A program made the translations under genes and the position numbers. From contig NZ_JACODZ010000008.1 of the NCBI RefSeq assembly GCF_014280965.1, forward strand, positions 307,591-371,590: DNA of 64,000 nucleotides. Direction: 5' to 3'. Positions 16,544 to 25,195 of the stretch are shown here, piece after piece (the first letter of the stretch is position 1; each line of letters starts with the position of its first letter). Below the pieces are notes generated by a model, which made no database searches, had not been told where the DNA came from, and was given only the letters and a program-made list of their open reading frames with translations. This DNA comes from Echinicola salinicaeni. Lineage in GTDB: Bacteria; Bacteroidota; Bacteroidia; Cytophagales; Cyclobacteriaceae.

Positions 16544-19435
16544 ATGAGAAGACGACTACCCAACTACCATTGGCTGTATTTTCTGTTCGCAGCATATTTT
16601 TGGCTAGGTCTCCAAACTGAACTTTTAGCACAAGAAACAACGACAGTTATTTCCGGCTCCGTTATAGATGGAAGCAGCAATGAAAAACTTATCGGGGTAA
16701 ACATCCTCGTAAAAGGAAAGGTGATAGGTACCATTACTGATTTAGATGGAAATTTTTCATTGAGCGTTCACCAAGCTCCTCCACTGGTGCTTATATTTTC
16801 CATGGTGGGCTATACCAGTGAAGAAATTACCATTGACCAAACCAATACCGAAAACCTGCAGGTTACTCTGGAAGAACAAACCCTCTTAGGACAAGAAGTT
16901 GTCGTCTCAGCGTCACGAGTGGAGGAAAGTATACTCAGTTCTCCGGTATCCATAGAAAAAATGGACATATTGAGTATAAAAGGCGCTCCAAGTGACAATT
17001 ATTACAAGGCTATTGGGAACCTCAAAGGAGTAGATGTCACCTCCTCCTCTATCAATTTCCAAATCATCAATGCCCGGGGTTTTAACTCTACGGGTAATAC
17101 CCGGTTTGTACAGCTTATCGATGGTATGGATACCCAAGCTCCTGCACTGAATTTTCCTATAAGTAACCTTAATGGCCCTTCGGAATTGGATGTAGAAAGT
17201 GTAGAGTTTATACCTGGAGCTTCTTCAGCACTTTATGGACCCAATGCCTTCAATGGCATCCTTTTGATCAATAGCAAAAGTCCCTTTGATTACCAAGGCC
17301 TCAGTGCCTATTATAAACAAGCCTTTAACCATTTTGGTGGCACTGAAGGAGAACCTCAAAATGTACAGCCTATCTATGAAGGTGCTATTCGCTATGCCAA
17401 AGCTTTTAACAATAAATGGGCATTCAAACTCAGTGGCTCCATGATGGAGGCTACAGACTGGTATGGAACGGACATGTCCGACCTTAATGCCATTAGTCAG
17501 GGCGACCTCCCCTTTAATCCTGGGGCCAACAGGATCCATATATTTGGGGATGAAGTATCTAATAATATAGGCCTACTAAGAAATCTGACCTCTGTTCAAC
17601 AGGCTGCAAACAATATGGGGATAGGCGACTATATTCCGAGTATTCCAGACCAAGTCGTTTCTAGAACAGGCTATGAGGAAAGGTATTTAGTAGATTATGG
17701 TTCTTCCAATTATAAATTCAATGGAGCCTTGCATTATAGGATTAGCGACCGAGCCGAACTTTCCTATTCAATTAACTATGGATCAGGTACCTCAGTCTAT
17801 ACCGGCGCACAACGTTATTCCCTATCAGAATTCAATATCACTCAACATAAACTGGAACTCAAAGGAGACAATTTCTTCTTAAGGACATATACCACGAGGG
17901 AAAATTCCGGAGGTTCATTTATCGCGGACTTAACTGGTGTACGGATCAATGACACCTGGAAGGACAATACCACATGGTTTGGTGAATATACCTTAGCTTA
18001 TATGCTTTCCATGGCCCAGCAGGGTGTAAGTCCAGGGGCCCAAGGTAGTATTGAACAGCAAGCAGCTGCTCACCAGTTTGCAAGAAACATAGCAGACGTA
18101 GGAAGGTATACTCCAGGTTCTGAATCATTCAATAATACCTCGGAGCAGATAAAATCTGATTTTGTTCCGCAAGGCTCACTTTTCAATGATCGCTCGCGCA
18201 TGTACATGACCGAGGGACAATATGATTTCAAAAATGAAATTGATTTCATCAATCTTCAGGCTGGTGCAAGCTATAGACTTTATGACCTCAGCTCAGGAGG
18301 CACTATTTTCCCTGATGGTGAAGGGAATGATATTACCATCTCAGAATTTGGCGCCTTTGCCCAGGCTTCCAAAACATTATGGCAAGATCGCTTGAAACTA
18401 ATGGCTTCACTAAGATATGATAAGAATGAAAACTTCAAGGGACAGGTTAACCCAAGAATTTCTGCAGTCATTACTCAGGGCAACTCCAATATTCGACTTT
18501 CTTATCAGACAGGATTTAGAATGCCCACCACACAGGGCCAGCATATTGATCTCAACGTGGTTTCTGCAAGATTACTGGGGGGACTTCCTTATTACAGGCA
18601 GAAATATAAAATATTTGAAAACGCCTTTAGCCTAGCATCTGTAAATGATTATACTGCCGCGGTAAGTACTGGTTTAAGCCCAGTTGATCCAGAAGCCACC
18701 AGTTTATTGGTCCCTGTCAACGACCTGCCTGAGCTAAGGCCAGAACAGGTCAAGTCTTTTGAAATAGGCTATAAAGGCCTGATATTGGACAACAGATTAC
18801 TGATTGACTTTGCTTATTATTATAATGCCTATAATGATTTTATTACCCAAACTGCTGTAAGAAAAGCACCAGGTCCTGTCTATCCTAACCCTATTAATGA
18901 AGACCAAGTGGCTATCAATGCTGTGAATGCCCCTTCATTATTGACCCCAATCACTACACCTGGAGAGGAAAACACCTTCCAAACCTATACCAATTTGGTA
19001 GGCAATACCGTGAAGGCAAATGGAGCAGCTATAGGGCTTGAATACAGCCTTCCCAGAAGCTTTACCATTGGCGGTAATTATAATTATAATAAGTTGATCA
19101 GTGATATTCCAGAAGGCTTTCTAGCTGATTTTAATACTCCTGAACATAAATTCAACCTGAGTTTTGGAAATAGAAAGCTGACAGACCGTCTTGGATTTGG
19201 CATCAATTACCGCTACCAAACTGCCTTTAGATGGGAATCTTCATTTGCACGTGGAGAAGTTCCTGAAGTAGGGCTTTTGGATGCCCAGGTCAACTATAAG
19301 GTGAAAGCCATCAAGTCTGTCCTCAAACTTGGAGGATCCAATATCTTGAACAAAAGGTATACCCTGAATTATGGTGGACCCAAAATGGGAGCTATTTATT
19401 ATATCAGTATAACATTTGATGAGTTATTAAACTAA
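16544..19435 (+). CDS. TonB-dependent outer-membrane receptor
   Basis: The protein (963 aa) has a signal peptide ending near LLAQ (residue 30). A carboxypeptidase-regulatory-like domain follows (about 34-115, with SGSVIDGSSNEKLIGVNILVKG). The plug domain spans about 120-240, including VESVEFIPGASSALYGPNAFNGILLINSK, and a long beta-barrel ends in a phenylalanine-containing strand. The layout is that of SusC-like importers. No SusD partner follows; instead an SGNH-hydrolase lipoprotein starts 12 bp downstream. The pair probably captures and processes an ester-containing ligand at the cell surface. The ligand is not known. Confidence 0.93.
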   Translation: MRRRLPNYHWLYFLFAAYFWLGLQTELLAQETTTVISGSVIDGSSNEKLIGVNILVKGKVIGTITDLDGNFSLSVHQAPPLVLIFSMVGYTSEEITIDQTNTENLQVTLEEQTLLGQEVVVSASRVEESILSSPVSIEKMDILSIKGAPSDNYYKAIGNLKGVDVTSSSINFQIINARGFNSTGNTRFVQLIDGMDTQAPALNFPISNLNGPSELDVESVEFIPGASSALYGPNAFNGILLINSKSPFDYQGLSAYYKQAFNHFGGTEGEPQNVQPIYEGAIRYAKAFNNKWAFKLSGSMMEATDWYGTDMSDLNAISQGDLPFNPGANRIHIFGDEVSNNIGLLRNLTSVQQAANNMGIGDYIPSIPDQVVSRTGYEERYLVDYGSSNYKFNGALHYRISDRAELSYSINYGSGTSVYTGAQRYSLSEFNITQHKLELKGDNFFLRTYTTRENSGGSFIADLTGVRINDTWKDNTTWFGEYTLAYMLSMAQQGVSPGAQGSIEQQAAAHQFARNIADVGRYTPGSESFNNTSEQIKSDFVPQGSLFNDRSRMYMTEGQYDFKNEIDFINLQAGASYRLYDLSSGGTIFPDGEGNDITISEFGAFAQASKTLWQDRLKLMASLRYDKNENFKGQVNPRISAVITQGNSNIRLSYQTGFRMPTTQGQHIDLNVVSARLLGGLPYYRQKYKIFENAFSLASVNDYTAAVSTGLSPVDPEATSLLVPVNDLPELRPEQVKSFEIGYKGLILDNRLLIDFAYYYNAYNDFITQTAVRKAPGPVYPNPINEDQVAINAVNAPSLLTPITTPGEENTFQTYTNLVGNTVKANGAAIGLEYSLPRSFTIGGNYNYNKLISDIPEGFLADFNTPEHKFNLSFGNRKLTDRLGFGINYRYQTAFRWESSFARGEVPEVGLLDAQVNYKVKAIKSVLKLGGSNILNKRYTLNYGGPKMGAIYYISITFDELLN

Positions 19436-19446
19436 ATCCAAGCTAT

Positions 19447-20901
19447 ATGAAAACCCAAAGACATTTATATTTGCTACTATTGACTTTGTTTTTCTCAGCT
19501 TGTCAATATGAGTTTCCTGATTTACCGCAAGAAATTCCAGATTCCGGAGAAGCGGACTTTTCTAAAACCATAGCAGTGGGTAACTCCATCACTGCAGGGT
19601 ATATGGACGGAGCCCTTTATAACAGAGGCCAGCAAAATTCCTTTATGGTGATTTTAGCCCAACAGCTTGAGCAAGTGGGTGGCAGTGATTTTACCAATCC
19701 AGCTATTAATTCTGAAAATGGATTTTTTGCCATGGGGCCAAACGGTCCTTTGGGGAGGTTGATATTGACCAATAATCCACTATTGGGACAGGTACTGCCT
19801 GCTCCCATTGGACCTGGTGACTTGCCCGCTGCTTTTACTGGTGATAAGTCTGAACTCAATAATTTCTCTGTTCCCGGAATTACCTTGGGACAAGCACTCA
19901 CACCTTTAACCGGAGGACCGCCCAGTGAAACCAACCCTGCCTATAATCCACTTTATGCCAGATTTGCCAGCAGCCCTGGACAATCCACGCTGATCGGAGA
20001 TGCAGCAAATGCACTGGCCAATGGAGGATCTTTTTTCAGTTTTTGGCTAGGAGGCAATGATGTCCTTGGTTATGCAGTAGGTGGAGCTGCTAACCCTTCC
20101 ATTCTCACCTCAGACGAAGATTTCCAAATCCGTTTTACCGCAGCACTCAATACTTTGTTGACAGCCAATGAATCGGCCAATGGAATGGTATTTAATATTC
20201 CTCAAATTGTGGATTTACCCTATTTTAATCTGGTTCCTTATAATCCTCTTCCTTTGAGCCAGGAAGAAGCTGACCAGGTCAACCAAGGTTATGCTGCTTA
20301 TAATGGAGGATTGATTCAGGCCCAAACCCTTGGGCTCATCTCAGAAGAAGAACGTAACTACAGGACCATCAGCTTTGAGGCCGGTTTGAATGCCTTTGTC
20401 ATGGAAGATGAAAACCTTACAGACTTAAGCGCATTAGGTATGCCATCAATGAGGCAAAGCACCATGGAGGATAAAGCGGTTTTATTGCTATCAGAAGCTT
20501 TAATCCCTATTGAAGACAGTCCACAAAGAGGTGTTGAATTTCCAGTAGAAGATGAATATGTACTGACACCTGAAGAGCAAGATGAAATCAGCTCAAAAAT
20601 CAATACTTTTAATTCATATATCACTAATATGGCCAGTGCAAATACAGATAGACTGGTAATGATCGATATCCAGTCCTTTTTTGACCAATTGCAAAATGGG
20701 GAAGTCAATGCAGGAGGCGCCATATTAACAGCAAGCATTATTCCTCCTAATGGAGCCTTCTCCGTGGATGGAATTCATCCCAACGCCCGAACACATGCCT
20801 TTATCAGCAATCTTTGTGCTGAGGCAATCAATCAAAAATGGAAAGCAAGGATTCCCAAAGTAAATCCCAACGCCTATATTGGAAATGACTTACCTAGATA
20901 A
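19447..20901 (+). CDS. SGNH/GDSL-family hydrolase lipoprotein
   Basis: A lipoprotein signal ends at Cys19 (FFSAC). The SGNH hydrolase blocks are visible: GNSITAG with Ser47 as the nucleophile (block I), the Gly of block II in NFSVPGITLGQ, GGND with Asn204 (block III), and DGIHPN near residue 440 for the Asp-His pair (block V). The protein is longer (484 aa) than simple esterases, with an insert of about 200 residues between blocks III and V. It is encoded 12 bp after the TonB receptor, so it likely sits on the outer membrane and cleaves an ester near that receptor. Lipase, deacetylase and thioesterase roles are all possible. Confidence 0.88.
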   Translation: MKTQRHLYLLLLTLFFSACQYEFPDLPQEIPDSGEADFSKTIAVGNSITAGYMDGALYNRGQQNSFMVILAQQLEQVGGSDFTNPAINSENGFFAMGPNGPLGRLILTNNPLLGQVLPAPIGPGDLPAAFTGDKSELNNFSVPGITLGQALTPLTGGPPSETNPAYNPLYARFASSPGQSTLIGDAANALANGGSFFSFWLGGNDVLGYAVGGAANPSILTSDEDFQIRFTAALNTLLTANESANGMVFNIPQIVDLPYFNLVPYNPLPLSQEEADQVNQGYAAYNGGLIQAQTLGLISEEERNYRTISFEAGLNAFVMEDENLTDLSALGMPSMRQSTMEDKAVLLLSEALIPIEDSPQRGVEFPVEDEYVLTPEEQDEISSKINTFNSYITNMASANTDRLVMIDIQSFFDQLQNGEVNAGGAILTASIIPPNGAFSVDGIHPNARTHAFISNLCAEAINQKWKARIPKVNPNAYIGNDLPR

Positions 20902-20903
20902 CA

Positions 20904-20938
20904 AAAAAAAAAATCCTGCTTAAAAAAGCAGGATTTTT
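20904..20938. terminator. bidirectional intrinsic terminator
   Basis: AAATCCTGCTT pairs with AAGCAGGATTT, and A- and T-runs flank the stem, so it can end the hydrolase operon on the plus strand and the tRNA-Glu transcript on the minus strand. A near copy sits at 21132-21164. Confidence 0.8.
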
Positions 20939-21024
20939 CATTCACTTTAACCACTAACAACCATAAAACAAAGATTCATCATACTCAAATGAGCAATCAG
21001 AATGATGAAAACATCGCTTTGTTG

Positions 21025-21096
21025 TAGTCCGTACGGGAATCGAACCCGTGTTTCATCCGTGAAAGGGATGCGTCCTAACCCCTAGACGAACGGACC
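21025..21096 (-). tRNA. tRNA-Glu (anticodon TTC), copy 1
   Basis: Read on the minus strand, the gene starts GGTCCGTTCGTCTAGGGG and folds into a standard cloverleaf of 72 bases. The anticodon loop is CTTTCAC with anticodon TTC between CATCC/GGATG stems, and the T arm is ACGGGTTCGATTCCCGT. The first acceptor pair is a G-T wobble. No CCA is encoded. Confidence 0.96.
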
Positions 21097-21131
21097 ATAA
21101 TCAAAAGACAAGTGTAACCTGTCATTTTAAT

Positions 21132-21164
21132 AAAAAAATCCTGCTTAAATAAAACAGGATTTTC
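21132..21164. terminator. degenerate copy of the bidirectional terminator
   Basis: This is the duplicate of the 20904-20938 hairpin: AAATCCTG...CAGGATTTT with a weaker inner stem. On the minus strand it lies between tRNA copies 2 and 1 and could end transcripts from copies 3 and 2. Confidence 0.6.
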
Positions 21165-21251
21165 CATTCACTTTAACCACTAACAACCATAAAACAAAAA
21201 TTCATCATGCTCAAATGAGCAATCAGAAATGATGAAAACATCACTTTGTCG

Positions 21252-21323
21252 TAGTCCGTACGGGAATCGAACCCGTGTTTCATCCGTGAAAGGGATGCGT
21301 CCTAACCCCTAGACGAACGGACC
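21252..21323 (-). tRNA. tRNA-Glu (anticodon TTC), copy 2
   Basis: The 72-base sequence is identical to copy 1, with the same TTC anticodon and no encoded CCA. Its downstream flank on the minus strand is the duplicated segment. Confidence 0.96.
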
Positions 21324-21350
21324 AAAATAGAAAAGACAAGGTTAAAATGG

Positions 21351-21422
21351 TAGTCCGTACGGGAATCGAACCCGTGTTTCATCCGTGAAAGGGATGCGTC
21401 CTAACCCCTAGACGAACGGACC
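21351..21422 (-). tRNA. tRNA-Glu (anticodon TTC), copy 3
   Basis: The sequence is identical to copies 1 and 2. It is separated from copy 2 by only 27 bp and is the first gene of the array in transcription order. Confidence 0.96.
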
Positions 21423-21626
21423 ATTTTGTTTTTGTTTCCTTGCCTTTTCTTTAAGGTGATGCAAATATAGAGGGTTAAATTAACAATGCAAAACCCAACC
21501 AAAAATTATTTGGCATTTTCTTACAAACAGCTGGAAACGAAGGAGAAAAATTTAACAGTAGTCAATGTGCCCGTTCTTTAGTAATTTCACAGGCAGAAAT
21601 TAAAACCCAAATTGGTAATATTAAGC

Positions 21627-22631
21627 ATGGCAAAAATTAAGGTAGCCATCAATGGCTTTGGCCGAATTGGCCGTTACACTTTTAAACTTCTAGAGAAAAA
21701 CCCTCAAGTGGATGTGATTGCCATCAATGATCTGATGGACATTAAAAATCTTTCCCACCTCCTGAAATACGATTCTGTACATGGACGCTTTCAGGGAGAA
21801 GTCATCACCCAAGATGCCAATATCATGGTCAATGGCAAAACCATACAAATATATGGGGAAAAAGATCCTGCCAAGCTACCCTGGGAAGCCTTGAACATAG
21901 ACTTGGTTATTGAATGCACCGGTAGATTTGTAGCGAAAGAGAAAGCTGAAGCACACCTTCAAGCAGGAGCTAAAAAGGTAATCATCTCTGCTCCTGCTTT
22001 AGGGGAAATCCCTACCGTTGTGCTAGGCGTGAATGACCATATCATCACCGGAAAGGAAAATATCATTTCCAATGCCTCCTGCACCACAAACTGCTTGGCC
22101 CCAATGATAAAAGTCCTGGAGGAGGAATTTGGCATTGATAGAGGCTTTGTATCTACCGTGCATTCCTATACGGCTGACCAGAACCTTCAAGATGCCCCAC
22201 ATCGGGATCTTAGGAGAGCAAGAGCAGCTGCCTGCTCTATTATCCCTACGACTACCAATGCGGCCAAAGCAGTTGAACTGGTAATGCCAGAAATAAAAGG
22301 AAAAATCCATGCTATGGCCTATAGGGTACCTGTGCCTGACGGTTCTTTGACAGAAATGAATGTAATCCTAAAAAAAGACACTGACAAAGAGGCGATCAAT
22401 AATGCCTTTAAAAAAGCCTCAGAAGGTGCAATGAAGGGCTATTTGGAATATATAGAGGATCCAGTGGTATCATCTGACATTATAGGCAACCCACACTCCT
22501 GTATCTTTGACTCAGACTTAACGGAGGTAAAAGGTAACTTCGTAAAACTGATAGGCTGGTATGACAATGAATCAGGATATGCCAATAGAGTAGTTGATCT
22601 CGTATTAAAACTTAGTCAAATTGAGCAATAG
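21627..22631 (+). CDS. gap: glyceraldehyde-3-phosphate dehydrogenase, type I
   Basis: This glycolytic enzyme converts glyceraldehyde-3-phosphate to 1,3-bisphosphoglycerate with NAD. The protein from the ATG at 21627 has 334 residues, the normal length. The NAD-binding GFGRIGR is at residues 10-16. The active-site SNASCTTNCLAP contains Cys152, and the catalytic histidine segment is STVHSYTADQ. The frame is open to a TTG at 21612, but MAKIKVAINGFGRIGR is the usual N-terminus. The following YdeI-like gene starts 11 bp later. Confidence 0.97.
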   Translation: MAKIKVAINGFGRIGRYTFKLLEKNPQVDVIAINDLMDIKNLSHLLKYDSVHGRFQGEVITQDANIMVNGKTIQIYGEKDPAKLPWEALNIDLVIECTGRFVAKEKAEAHLQAGAKKVIISAPALGEIPTVVLGVNDHIITGKENIISNASCTTNCLAPMIKVLEEEFGIDRGFVSTVHSYTADQNLQDAPHRDLRRARAAACSIIPTTTNAAKAVELVMPEIKGKIHAMAYRVPVPDGSLTEMNVILKKDTDKEAINNAFKKASEGAMKGYLEYIEDPVVSSDIIGNPHSCIFDSDLTEVKGNFVKLIGWYDNESGYANRVVDLVLKLSQIEQ

Positions 22632-22642
22632 TTAACCAACTG

Positions 22643-23176
22643 ATGATGATGAAGATCATTTCCTTTGAAGCTGATTTGGAGAATTTCCATTCGAAACTAT
22701 GGCAATACCATATCCCCGTCCCTGCTGAAATAGCTGATCAATTTATTGATAAGGACAATAGAAGGGTGATTTGTCATCTTGGAAACACTTCCTTTAAGGC
22801 AGCTTTAATGAAAACCAAGGAATATTGGTTTATCCTCATCAATCAAAAAATAAGGGAGGAGCTGAATCTTAACGAAGGTGACACTATTAGCTTAAAACTT
22901 GAAAAGGACCACTCAGAATATGGACATGAAATGCCCGAAGAACTACAGGTACTCCTGGATCAGGACGAAGAAGGAAATGGGTATTTCAAGTCCTTGACTA
23001 TGGGAAAGCAAAGGAGTTTGATATACATCGTCATCAAAGTCAAAAACAGTCATAGTAGGTTAAATAAATCCTTGGCTATTGTTGATCATCTGAAAGAAGT
23101 TCAGGGAAAACTGGACTTCAAATTGCTAAATGAAAAAATCAAATATTATAACAATCTGGATAAGCCTCTAAAATAG
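22643..23176 (+). CDS. DUF1905 / YdeI-like protein
   Basis: This 177-residue cytoplasmic protein has an N-terminal DUF1905-like barrel (about residues 3-90, with EIADQFIDKDNRRVICHL and ELNLNEGDTISLKLEKD). A C-terminal YdeI/OmpD-associated-like segment follows (YFKSLTMGKQRSLIYIVIKVKN). The pairing is common in Bacteroidota, and the second segment is sometimes called bacteriocin-protection, YdeI-type. The function is unproven. It follows gap by 11 bp and may be co-transcribed; a second YdeI-type gene is at 63369. Confidence 0.78.
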   Translation: MMMKIISFEADLENFHSKLWQYHIPVPAEIADQFIDKDNRRVICHLGNTSFKAALMKTKEYWFILINQKIREELNLNEGDTISLKLEKDHSEYGHEMPEELQVLLDQDEEGNGYFKSLTMGKQRSLIYIVIKVKNSHSRLNKSLAIVDHLKEVQGKLDFKLLNEKIKYYNNLDKPLK

Positions 23177-23214
23177 CTAATTGCAACTGAGTGGAATGAA
23201 TTTAATAGTATTTT

Positions 23215-23222
23215 TAGTTTTG
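23215..23222 (+). promoter_or_regulatory. -7 element upstream of the CDF transporter
   Basis: TAGTTTTG matches the Bacteroidota -7 consensus TAnnTTTG and lies 22 bp before the ATG at 23245. A clear -33 TTTG is not found at the right spacing. Confidence 0.4.
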
Positions 23223-23244
23223 AAAATAACAAATTCAAACTACT

Positions 23245-24114
23245 ATGTCGCACCATCATCATCATGGGCAAAACAATATAAAAACAGCTTTTTTTCTCAA
23301 TCTGGGCTTCACCATTTTGGAGTTTTTTGGAGGCATCTATGTCAATAGTATTGCTATAATTTCTGATGCTCTGCACGATCTTGGAGACAGTCTCTCCTTA
23401 GGTCTTGCTTGGTATTTGGACAATAAATCCAAAAAGAGCGCCACCAATACATTTACTTTTGGCTATAAGAGATTCTCCTTACTGGGAGCCCTTATTAACA
23501 GTCTTGTACTGATAGTTGGCTCTATATTCATTATTCGGGAAGGGGGCATGCGACTTTTTGAACCAGAATTTTCAGACGCTAAAGGCATGATGGTCTTTGC
23601 GATAATTGGGGTTCTGGTAAATGGTTATGCGGCCTTTAAGCTGAGTCATGGCAAAACCCTAAATGAAAAGGTCATCTCCTGGCACCTTATTGAAGATGTT
23701 CTGGGTTGGGCAGCAGTATTGATCGCTTCGATAATCATGATGTTTTGGGAAACTCCATACCTAGATCCTGCCCTATCCATCATGATTACCCTATATATTC
23801 TATGGAATGTATTTAAAAGATTGAAAGAAACCTTGATGATTTTTTTGCAGGCCAGTCCGAGAGAGATTGATGAGCAAGAAATTACAGCAAAACTCAAAGC
23901 GCTTCCCCATGTCGATTCTATACACCATGTGCATATATGGTCACTGGATGGAGAAAAGCATGTTTTCACGGCACATATAAAACTTAAGGAAGTAGCTGGA
24001 TTTGATGAAGTCCTTAGGCTAAAAAAAGAATTGAGGACACTGCTTAAAGGCTATCCTTTCTCTCACCATACCATTGAAGTGGAACTGCCAGAAGAGATTT
24101 GCGCAATGGATTAA
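23245..24114 (+). CDS. cation diffusion facilitator (CDF) metal exporter
   Basis: The 289-residue protein starts with a metal-binding run of five histidines (residues 3-7). It has six transmembrane helices. The two HxxxD metal sites of zinc-transporting CDF proteins are visible: HDLGD in helix II and HLIED in helix V. The C-terminal cytoplasmic domain (from about 205) contains HVHIWSLDGEKHVFTAHI, the usual dimer/metal-sensing region. It likely exports Zn2+ (or Co2+/Cd2+) from the cytoplasm by proton antiport, like CzcD or ZitB. The gene has its own probable promoter. Confidence 0.93.
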   Translation: MSHHHHHGQNNIKTAFFLNLGFTILEFFGGIYVNSIAIISDALHDLGDSLSLGLAWYLDNKSKKSATNTFTFGYKRFSLLGALINSLVLIVGSIFIIREGGMRLFEPEFSDAKGMMVFAIIGVLVNGYAAFKLSHGKTLNEKVISWHLIEDVLGWAAVLIASIIMMFWETPYLDPALSIMITLYILWNVFKRLKETLMIFLQASPREIDEQEITAKLKALPHVDSIHHVHIWSLDGEKHVFTAHIKLKEVAGFDEVLRLKKELRTLLKGYPFSHHTIEVELPEEICAMD

Positions 24115-24173
24115 ACAGAAGTCAAAAGACTCCATCAAAGTCCAATTCAGTGTGAATTAATCCAATACCTTGA

Positions 24174-24770
24174 CTAATGACACTTTTCCCAAAGCAATAA
24201 TTTACCTTTTACTAATGAACCCTTCTGAAGATAACAATCAGGTATAACTTTAGGATCTGAGCAATAGGTCGCTACCCTAGTTCCCACTGGCATTTTTCCC
24301 AGCTGCTGCTTAAGGTAAAGGGTATAGCTTTGATAAACTTCTTCATTAATGACCACATCCTTATCTATCGCATCAATGGTATCTAAATTTTCATGGAAAG
24401 AATTAAAAAAATAAAACGCATCAAATTGCATTAAATCCAATTCCTCTACAGAAGAATGAAAAAATTCAACTTGATTTTCCAAGTCCAATTCTCTGGCTAT
24501 TTTTCTAGATGACTTGACGAGGAAAGCTCGCTTTTCAACACCGTAAAACAAACAGTTGGATTGCATTGCCCCTATCAAACAAAATTTTCCAGAACCCGAA
24601 CCGATATCTAGAATTTTAGTATCCACCCCTCGGCATAAAAACTCAACTACCTGTTTAATGATGGACAATGGTGTCCAATGTCTAGAGGATAGTTGCTGAA
24701 TTTTAGGAGAAAACAAAAGATCAAAATCCCTATCCGTAAATTCTTTGGGCAATAGTAATTTATCCTTCAT
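24174..24770 (-). CDS. class I SAM-dependent methyltransferase
   Basis: The 198-residue protein has the SAM motif I ILDIGSGSGKFCLIGA near residues 53-68 and an acidic end of strand two (FYGVEKRAFLV). The C-terminal half differs from common small-molecule methyltransferases. It is the last gene of a three-gene operon after the AraC regulator and arfB, with only 6 bp to the arfB stop. The substrate is unknown. A link to ribosome rescue is possible from position only. Confidence 0.8.
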   Translation of the reverse strand: MKDKLLLPKEFTDRDFDLLFSPKIQQLSSRHWTPLSIIKQVVEFLCRGVDTKILDIGSGSGKFCLIGAMQSNCLFYGVEKRAFLVKSSRKIARELDLENQVEFFHSSVEELDLMQFDAFYFFNSFHENLDTIDAIDKDVVINEEVYQSYTLYLKQQLGKMPVGTRVATYCSDPKVIPDCYLQKGSLVKGKLLLWEKCH

Positions 24771-24776
24771 AATGGA

Positions 24777-25193
24777 CTAATAAAGCTTCTTTCGCCACTG
24801 CTTCTTCTCTCCCTGTTTCTTTTTACTTTCCAATCTTCTCTTGACTGCCCCCTTACTTGGCTTCGTTGCCTTCCTCACTTTTTTCCGCACAAAAACATCA
24901 CTTAGTACCTTTTGCAGCTTCATCAAAGCTATGGTTTTATTTTGTAATTGAGACCTGCTTTCCTGAACGGTAATTTGTAGGGATCCATCAGCATTTAGCT
25001 TCCCGGATAGACTTTTTTTTATCTTATCTTTCTCCCCCTCATCAAATAATTGGCTAGACTCAAAATCAAAAACCAATACCACTTTTGTATTTACTTTATT
25101 TACATTTTGTCCTCCTGGCCCTCCACTTTTGACCGCTCTTATATTCACTTCGGACGAAAAATCAATGGCCTTTATTTCTGCAGCACTTCTCAA
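24777..25193 (-). CDS. arfB: peptidyl-tRNA hydrolase ArfB (ribosome rescue)
   Basis: ArfB enters stalled ribosomes without a stop codon and hydrolyses the peptidyl-tRNA. This protein (138 aa) has the catalytic GGQ at residues 27-29 in VKSGGPGGQNVNKVNTKV, the release-factor-like core, and a long lysine/arginine-rich C-terminal tail that inserts into the mRNA channel. The length matches E. coli ArfB. It lies between the AraC-type gene (2 bp upstream) and a methyltransferase (6 bp downstream), so it is part of that operon. Confidence 0.95.
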   Translation of the reverse strand: MRSAAEIKAIDFSSEVNIRAVKSGGPGGQNVNKVNTKVVLVFDFESSQLFDEGEKDKIKKSLSGKLNADGSLQITVQESRSQLQNKTIALMKLQKVLSDVFVRKKVRKATKPSKGAVKRRLESKKKQGEKKQWRKKLY

Positions 25194-25195
25194 AA

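Larger units (their letters stand above)
20906..21340. repeat. tandem segmental duplication containing tRNA-Glu
   Basis: Bases about 20906-21111 and 21133-21340 are a direct duplication of roughly 206 bp. Each unit holds the AATCCTGCTT hairpin, the stretch CACTTTAACCACTAACAACC, a second dyad (TTCATCAT...ATGATGAA) and a tRNA-Glu gene. The two units differ at only scattered positions outside the tRNA. Confidence 0.8.

Noticed and set aside
21612..21626. TTG start for GAPDH
   Set aside because: The ATG at 21627 gives the conserved MAKIKVAINGFGRIGR beginning.
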